Source: Xylanimonas protaetiae (GTDB lineage Bacteria; Actinomycetota; Actinomycetes; Actinomycetales; Cellulomonadaceae). From it: a DNA stretch of 64,000 nucleotides. Position numbers and translations under genes: made by a program. Location of the stretch: the NCBI RefSeq assembly GCF_004135385.1, contig NZ_CP035493.1, positions 434,001 through 498,000 on the forward strand, given 5' to 3'. The notes beneath the pieces were generated by a model. It ran no database searches, had not been told where the DNA came from, and was given only the letters and a program-made list of their open reading frames with translations. Below are positions 59,664 to 64,000 of this stretch, in pieces (within the stretch, counting starts at the first letter, position 1; each line of letters begins with the position of its first letter).

Positions 59664-60674
59664 ATGATCGAGGCACATGGCCTGACCAAGCGTTACGGCC
59701 CCAAGACCGCCGTCGACGACATCACCTTCACCGTCCGACCGGGCATCGTCACGGGCTTCCTCGGCCCGAACGGCGCCGGCAAGTCGACGACGATGCGCAT
59801 GATCATGGGCCTCGACCGGCCCACGGCCGGTGCGGTGACCGTCAACGGGCTCCCCTACTCCCACCACCGCTCGCCGCTCACCGAGGTGGGCGCCCTGCTC
59901 GAGGCGCGTGCCGTGCACCCGGGCCGCTCGGCCGAGCAGCACCTGCGCGTGCTCGCCGCGACGCACGGGTTCCCCGACCGCCGCGTCGGCGAGGTCATCG
60001 AGCTGACCGGCCTCGAGTCGGTGGCCCGCAAGCGCGTCGGCGGCTTCTCGCTCGGCATGGGCCAGCGCCTGGGCATCGCGTCCGCGCTGCTCGGCGACCC
60101 CAGCACGCTCATCCTCGACGAGCCGGTCAACGGCCTCGACCCCGAAGGCGTGCTCTGGGTCCGCAACCTCGCCCGCTACCTCGCGAGCCAGGGCCGCACC
60201 GTGTTCCTGTCGTCGCACCTCATGAGCGAGGTCGCCCTCACGGCCGACCACGTCATCGTCATCGGCAAGGGCAAGATCCTCGCCGACACGTCCGTCAAGG
60301 ACTTCACCGCGGGCGCCTCCCGCAAGACCGTGCGGGTCAGCACCCCGGGTGCCGCCGCGCTGGCCGCGGCGATCGAGCGTGCCGGTGGCACCGCCGTCGC
60401 GGCCGACGGCGAGGCGTCGGTCGGCCGGCACGCCGCCGACGACGCCCTCGCCGCGGCGCCCGCCGTCCCCGGGACGCTCGAGGTCACCGGCCTCGACGCC
60501 CCCACGATCGGCGAGCTGGCCCTGACGGCCGGCGTCGCGCTGCACGAGCTGACGCCCGTCGTGTCCACGCTCGAGCAGGCGTACATGGAGCTGACCAAGG
60601 ACTCCGTCGAGTACCGCACCGAGGACGTCTCCCACGTCGACGCCGCCACGACCACCACCGGAGGCCAGCGATGA
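59664..60674 (+). CDS. ABC transporter ATP-binding protein
   Basis: A 336-residue ATPase of the drug/lipid-export (DrrA-like) group. Walker A FLGPNGAGKSTTMRM, signature GGFSLGMGQRLGIASAL (slightly degenerate from LSGGQ), Walker B LILDEPVNGLDPEG and switch His in FLSSHLMSEV. A C-terminal extension of about 110 residues includes an Ala-rich insert (ADGEASVGRHAADDALAAAP) not usual in the family. The ATGA overlap with the permease gene shows a two-gene exporter. Substrate unknown. Confidence 0.93.
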   Translation: MIEAHGLTKRYGPKTAVDDITFTVRPGIVTGFLGPNGAGKSTTMRMIMGLDRPTAGAVTVNGLPYSHHRSPLTEVGALLEARAVHPGRSAEQHLRVLAATHGFPDRRVGEVIELTGLESVARKRVGGFSLGMGQRLGIASALLGDPSTLILDEPVNGLDPEGVLWVRNLARYLASQGRTVFLSSHLMSEVALTADHVIVIGKGKILADTSVKDFTAGASRKTVRVSTPGAAALAAAIERAGGTAVAADGEASVGRHAADDALAAAPAVPGTLEVTGLDAPTIGELALTAGVALHELTPVVSTLEQAYMELTKDSVEYRTEDVSHVDAATTTTGGQR

Positions 60675-61567
60675 GCGCCGCCACCCTCTCCCGCCCGGAC
60701 TTCACCTCGCCGTTCGCCGGCTCGAAGGTGACCTTCCCCCGCCTGCTCGTCTCCGAGTGGCGCAAGCTGTGGAGCCTGCGGTCCACCTGGTGGGTGCTGG
60801 GCATCGCCGTCGTCATCATGATCGGCTTCGCGCTGATCTTCTCGGCCGCGTTCACCAGCTTCGTCGCCGACAACGCCGACGCGCAGGGCGAGATCGCCGC
60901 CGCAGGCGGCATCCCGCCCACCACGTTCATCACGGCCGGCTACCAGTTCGCCACGCTCGTCGCGGCGTCGCTCGGAGCCATCGCGATGACGGGCGAGCAC
61001 TCGACCGGGATGATCCGCGCGACGCTCTCGGCGGCCCCGACCCGCCTGCCGGTGCTGTGGGCGAAGATCACCGTCATCGCCGTCGTGTCGTTCGTGGTGA
61101 TCGCCGTCTCGACGGCCATCGCCTACCTGGTGACCCACCCCGTCCTCGCCAACCACGACATCACCGTGGACCTCGGCGACGGCGAGCAGCTGCGCTCGCT
61201 GATCGGCGTGCCGCTGTATGTCATGGTCGTCGCGGTGCTCGCCGTCGCGGTCGGGACGCTCGTACGGAACACGCCCGGCACGATCGTCATCGTCGTCGGG
61301 ATGTTCTTCCTGGTGCCCAGCATCATCGGCACCATCGCCGGCGTGACGAACGCGGCGTGGGCGCAGAACCTCAACAAGTGGCTGCCCAGCGCGGCGGGCG
61401 AGCGGATCATCACCCAGGTCGGCTCCGGCGCGTCGGTCAACGGGCCCGGCGGCCCGGGGACGAGCCTGCCGCTCTTCGACGCCTGGCAGGGCTTCGGCGT
61501 CCTGGGCCTCTACACCGTGGTGCTGGTGGCCTTCGCGGCCCTCGTGCTCAAGCGCCGCGACGCCTGA
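60671..61567 (+). CDS. ABC transporter permease (ABC-2 type)
   Basis: A 298-residue membrane protein: N-terminal amphipathic segment FPRLLVSEWRKLWSLRSTWW, first helix VLGIAVVIMIGFALIFSAA, then GEHSTGMIRATLSAAPTR (coupling region), and four to five further helices. Typical partner of DrrA-like ATPases. ATG overlaps the ATPase stop (ATGA). Confidence 0.9.
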   Translation: MSAATLSRPDFTSPFAGSKVTFPRLLVSEWRKLWSLRSTWWVLGIAVVIMIGFALIFSAAFTSFVADNADAQGEIAAAGGIPPTTFITAGYQFATLVAASLGAIAMTGEHSTGMIRATLSAAPTRLPVLWAKITVIAVVSFVVIAVSTAIAYLVTHPVLANHDITVDLGDGEQLRSLIGVPLYVMVVAVLAVAVGTLVRNTPGTIVIVVGMFFLVPSIIGTIAGVTNAAWAQNLNKWLPSAAGERIITQVGSGASVNGPGGPGTSLPLFDAWQGFGVLGLYTVVLVAFAALVLKRRDA

Positions 61568-61578
61568 CCGCCGCGCTA

Positions 61579-61610
61579 CAGGCCCGCCGGGATCGCTCCC
61601 GGCGGGCCTG
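61579..61610. terminator. Terminator after the ABC exporter
   Basis: CAGGCCCGCCGGGA (61579-61592), TCGC loop, TCCCGGCGGGCCTG (61597-61610); 14-bp perfect stem followed by TGTCGT. Confidence 0.9.
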
Positions 61611-61634
61611 TGTCGTCCCGGGCGTGCGCCCCGG

Positions 61635-61708
61635 TGCCCCCGCCGGGGTTCGAACCCGGACTGGGTCGGGTTTAAGCCGACTGCCTCTGCCAGTTGGGCT
61701 ACGGGGGC
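61635..61708 (-). tRNA. tRNA with anticodon UAA (nominally Leu), class I with short variable loop
   Basis: Reads as a full cloverleaf on the minus strand: acceptor GCCCCCG / CGGGGGC (7 bp), three-pair D stem with GG in the loop, anticodon stem GTCGG / CCGAC around loop CTTAAAC, a five-base variable loop (CCAGT), T stem CCGGG / CCCGG with TTCGAAC and discriminator A. After the discriminator the DNA continues CCG, so the final A of CCA is not encoded. Anticodon UAA decodes UUA (leucine). Bacterial leucine tRNAs, including the actinobacterial bldA type, normally have a long variable arm; this one does not. No promoter is visible in the 37 bases before the NDH-2 terminator. Confidence 0.85.
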
Positions 61709-61745
61709 CAGTCGCCGTCGTCGGACCACGGGGGCCGCAGACGGC

Positions 61746-61778
61746 AGGAGCACCGCACGCCGGGCGTGCGGTGCTCCT
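61746..61778 (-). terminator. Terminator after the NDH-2 gene
   Basis: AGGAGCACCGCACG (61746-61759) pairs perfectly with CGTGCGGTGCTCCT (61765-61778), 21 bases downstream of the NDH-2 stop. Confidence 0.85.
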
Positions 61779-61798
61779 CGAAGCCTAGACGGCGGGCG

Positions 61799-63265
61799 TC
61801 ACTGGGCCTCGACGGGGTGGCCCTCGGCCGCGGTCTCGGCGGACGACTCCGCCTTCTGCTCGATCTTCGCGCCGAGCGGCGCGGGCGGCACGGCGGCCTT
61901 GCGGAACTCGTCGCGCGGGTCGTGCACGGAGCCGAGCGAGACGATCTCGCGGCCCATGATGAACTGGCCGAGCCAGCCGATGATGATGCGGATCTTGCGG
62001 TTGCCCGTCGGCATCGCCAGCACGTGGTAGCTGCGGTGCGCGGCCCACGCGAGGAAGCCGCGCAGCTTGAGGAAGCCGAACAGCTCCGCGACGCCCTTGT
62101 ACAGGCCGAGCGAGGCGACCACGCCGACGCTCTTGTGCTTGTACTCGTGCGGCACGTGGCCGGCGCGCTTGGTCACGATGTTGTCGGCGAGCTGCTTGGC
62201 CTCGCGGATCGCGTGCTGCGCGTTCGGCGGGCAGAACTTGCCCGGGTTGAGCACGTCCGGCACGGCGGCGCAGTCGCCCGCGGCCCACGCGTCCGCGACG
62301 ACGTTGCCGTCCTCGTCCGCGACCTCGAGCGTCGGCAGCACGATGACGCGGCCCAGCTTGTCGACCGGGAGGTCCGAGGCCTCCTTGAGCACCGGGTTCG
62401 CCTTGACGCCGGCCGTCCACACGATGGTGTCCGACTCGAACTCGACGCCCGTCGACGTCGTGACGTGACCGTCCACGCACGACGACAGGAACGTGTTCAG
62501 GTGGAACTCGATGCCGCGCTTCTTCATCTCCTCCATGGCCCACAGGCCCATGGGCTCGGAGACCTCGGGCAGGATGCGGCCCGAGCCCTCGATCATGACG
62601 AAGCGCAGGTCCTCGGGGTCGATCGTGGCGTAGTTGCGCGTCGCGTAGCGCGCCATGTCCTCGATCTCGGCGATCGCCTCGACGCCGGCGAAGCCGCCGC
62701 CGATGAACGTGAACGTGAGCATGCGCCGGCGCAGGTCCGCGTCCCACGTGGACGAGGCGACGTCCATGCGGTTGAGCACGTGGTTGCGGACGGCGATGGC
62801 CTCCTCCACGTTCTTGAAGCCGATGGCCGTCTCCGCGAGCCCGGGGATGGGCAGCGTGCGGGAGACGGAGCCGAGGCCTACGACGAGCTCGTCGTAGGTG
62901 ACGTCGTAGGCGTCGCCGGCCTCCGGCTCGATCGTGACGCGCTTGCTGGCGTGGTCGATCGCGACGACCTTGCCCTGGAGCACGTCGACGCCCTTGAGGG
63001 CCCAGCGGTGCGGGGCGACGACGTCGCGGCCGTCGATCGAGCCCGCGCCGGCCTCCGGGAGGAAGGGCGCGTAGGTCATGTACGGACGCGGGTCGACGAC
63101 GACGATGGCGGCGTCGGCCTTGCGCAGCTTCTTGCGCAGGCGGCGTGCGACGTAGAGCCCGACGGAACCACCACCGAGCACCACGATGCGCGGGACCTTG
63201 CGGGTGCGGTGGCTCCCCGCCGCATCCTGGGCAGGGGTGACCGAGGTCAGGTCGTTCTGAGGCAT
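61799..63265 (-). CDS. ndh: NAD(P)/FAD-dependent oxidoreductase, type II NADH dehydrogenase (NDH-2)
   Basis: Membrane-associated, non-proton-pumping NADH:quinone oxidoreductase. The 488-residue protein has FAD motif RIVVLGGGSVGLYVARRL (residues about 26-43), a second Rossmann motif FTFIGGGFAGVEAIAE for NADH, FAD-contacting VADAWAAGDCAAVPD and quinone-site NAQHAIREAKQLA. The C-terminal amphipathic segment IRIIIGWLGQFIMGREI would hold it on the membrane. ATG 63265 follows the TAGACT box by 6 bases, giving a leaderless transcript; there is no ribosome site. Confidence 0.93.
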   Translation of the reverse strand: MPQNDLTSVTPAQDAAGSHRTRKVPRIVVLGGGSVGLYVARRLRKKLRKADAAIVVVDPRPYMTYAPFLPEAGAGSIDGRDVVAPHRWALKGVDVLQGKVVAIDHASKRVTIEPEAGDAYDVTYDELVVGLGSVSRTLPIPGLAETAIGFKNVEEAIAVRNHVLNRMDVASSTWDADLRRRMLTFTFIGGGFAGVEAIAEIEDMARYATRNYATIDPEDLRFVMIEGSGRILPEVSEPMGLWAMEEMKKRGIEFHLNTFLSSCVDGHVTTSTGVEFESDTIVWTAGVKANPVLKEASDLPVDKLGRVIVLPTLEVADEDGNVVADAWAAGDCAAVPDVLNPGKFCPPNAQHAIREAKQLADNIVTKRAGHVPHEYKHKSVGVVASLGLYKGVAELFGFLKLRGFLAWAAHRSYHVLAMPTGNRKIRIIIGWLGQFIMGREIVSLGSVHDPRDEFRKAAVPPAPLGAKIEQKAESSAETAAEGHPVEAQ

Positions 63266-63271
63266 GGAGTG

Positions 63272-63277
63272 AGTCTA
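63272..63277 (-). promoter_or_regulatory. -10 box TAGACT, leaderless ndh promoter
   Basis: TAGACT on the minus strand, 6-base spacer, ATG 63265. 63278-63429 shows no gene. Confidence 0.55.
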
Positions 63278-63429
63278 CCCAGGGCACCGGGCGGCAGAGG
63301 CCAAAGTCCCCGTTTACCTGATCACAACGAGACAGGCAACCTGCGCGCGCTCCCGCGATGGGTCGTGGCGCGGCGTGCGCCGCCGCGCGGACGGGGGCGC
63401 CCAGCGCGGTACAGACCCGTCGCGCGGCG

Positions 63430-63475
63430 GTGGCCGCGGCCTGCCGGACCGTGAGATCCGGCGCGCCGCGGCCAC
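63430..63475 (-). terminator. Terminator of the gene at the right edge
   Basis: GTGGCCGCGGC (63430-63440) pairs perfectly with GCCGCGGCCAC (63465-63475), with a second internal stem CCGGA / TCCGG. It follows the stop of the edge gene on the minus strand. Confidence 0.85.
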
Positions 63476-63491
63476 GCGTCGGCGCGGGGCG

Positions 63492-64000
63492 TCAGGCGCC
63501 GTCCGCCGAGGTCACGCCGGCCGGAGGCGCGCCGTCGCCGTCCGACGGGGCGACCGCCGGCGGGGGCGTCGTCGGCGCGTCGACCCCCGGTGGGGCGGTC
63601 GGCGCGGGCGTCTCGGGTGCCTCGGTCGGCGCGGGCGTCTCGGGTGCCTCGGTCGCCGGGGCGTCCGGGTCCTGCGTCGTGGCGTCGGGCTCCGTCGGCG
63701 CGCCGGCGCTCGGCTTCGGGGCGCTCTGCTCGATCACCGTGGGCGCCTTGAGGAACGGCCACGGCTGCTGCTGCGCGCGGGCGCCGACGGCGGGCTTCAT
63801 CTGCCCGGAGTCGTCGACCACCACGTCCTTCTCAGGCAGCGCAGACAGCGGGAAGACGTTCCAGCGGGCGCGGCCGTCCGTCGCCAGGCCCGGGCGGAAG
63901 ATCCACCGGCCCTCGACGTCCGGCACCGACCACCGCTGCCACTCGGCGTCGACCGGGACGGTGCGGACCGGGCGGCCGCGGTCGTCGAAGAGCTGGACGT
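63492..64000 (-). CDS. Uncharacterised protein, C-terminal part (runs off the window)
   Basis: About 169 residues are visible: VQLFDDRGRPVRTVPVDAEW, a folded stretch ending KAPTVIEQSAPKPSAG, then a Pro/Ala/Thr/Glu-rich disordered tail of about 70 residues with a duplicated TEAPETPAP unit. The folded part resembles the cytoplasmic C terminus of uncharacterised actinobacterial membrane proteins, but no family can be assigned from this piece. Start and most of the protein are outside the window. Confidence 0.65.
   Translation of the reverse strand, partial: VQLFDDRGRPVRTVPVDAEWQRWSVPDVEGRWIFRPGLATDGRARWNVFPLSALPEKDVVVDDSGQMKPAVGARAQQQPWPFLKAPTVIEQSAPKPSAGAPTEPDATTQDPDAPATEAPETPAPTEAPETPAPTAPPGVDAPTTPPPAVAPSDGDGAPPAGVTSADGA
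63601..63654 (-). repeat. 27-bp tandem duplication in the edge gene
   Basis: The 27-base unit starting GGCGCGGGCGTCTCGG occurs at 63601-63627 and 63628-63654, coding the doubled TEAPETPAP in the disordered tail. Confidence 0.85.

Overview
The window is a very GC-rich actinobacterial chromosome segment. Mycothiol conjugate amidase (Mca), the coproporphyrin-type haem pair HemH/HemQ, a GreA/UppS/NDH-2 housekeeping set, an LAxTG-type surface protein and a large glycan and uronate catabolic locus together suggest a plant-polymer-degrading Micrococcales bacterium of the Cellulomonas / Promicromonospora / Cellulosimicrobium kind. This is an inference from gene content, not a phylogeny. No insertion sequence, prophage or CRISPR array was seen.

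Bases 1-28,500 are mostly housekeeping: proline dehydrogenase (cut by the window edge), an aldo/keto reductase, Glu/Leu-type dehydrogenase, a PrmC-related methyltransferase with an altered NPPY-type motif, ferrochelatase and coprohaem decarboxylase, an AAA ATPase, glycerate kinase coupled to an MMPL exporter, MarR, UppS, a TrhA/haemolysin-III channel, a nitrilase-family amidase, Mca, GreA, a tightly overlapping YdeI-MetB-AI2E-IlvA operon, MsrA, an ATP-dependent DNA ligase, an LAFTG surface protein, a LysR-substrate-domain protein and an RsmC-like methyltransferase.

Bases 28,500-56,000 form a carbohydrate island. It holds three LacI regulators, two ABC importers (one in MalEFG order, one of the LplABC/YtcQ type with a YesL protein), uronate isomerase UxaC, tagaturonate reductase (UxaB type), mannonate dehydratase UxuA, fructuronate reductase (UxuB type), a rhamnulokinase-type FGGY kinase, a Gfo/Idh/MocA oxidoreductase, two GH43-family enzymes, a six-hairpin glycosidase-like enzyme and a secreted beta-helix protein. 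Four copies of a TGnAAACGTT operator sit at the promoters of uxaC, the kinase operon and uxuB, which points to one LacI-controlled uronate regulon. Altronate dehydratase, KDG kinase and KDPG aldolase are not in the window. Bases 56,000-64,000 return to housekeeping: FKBP isomerase, GH15 trehalase/glucoamylase, BI-1 family protein, an ABC exporter, a tRNA with anticodon UAA and NDH-2.

Two sequence-wide patterns matter. First, six places show an apparent loss of one base in a G or C run of four or five that breaks an otherwise good protein (hemQ, trhA, a LysR-type gene, a glycosidase twice, a beta-helix gene), so under-called homopolymers in the assembly are the simplest explanation. Second, many genes appear leaderless: a TAnnnT -10 box lies 6-8 bases before the start codon. 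Strong GC-rich hairpins close nearly every transcription unit.
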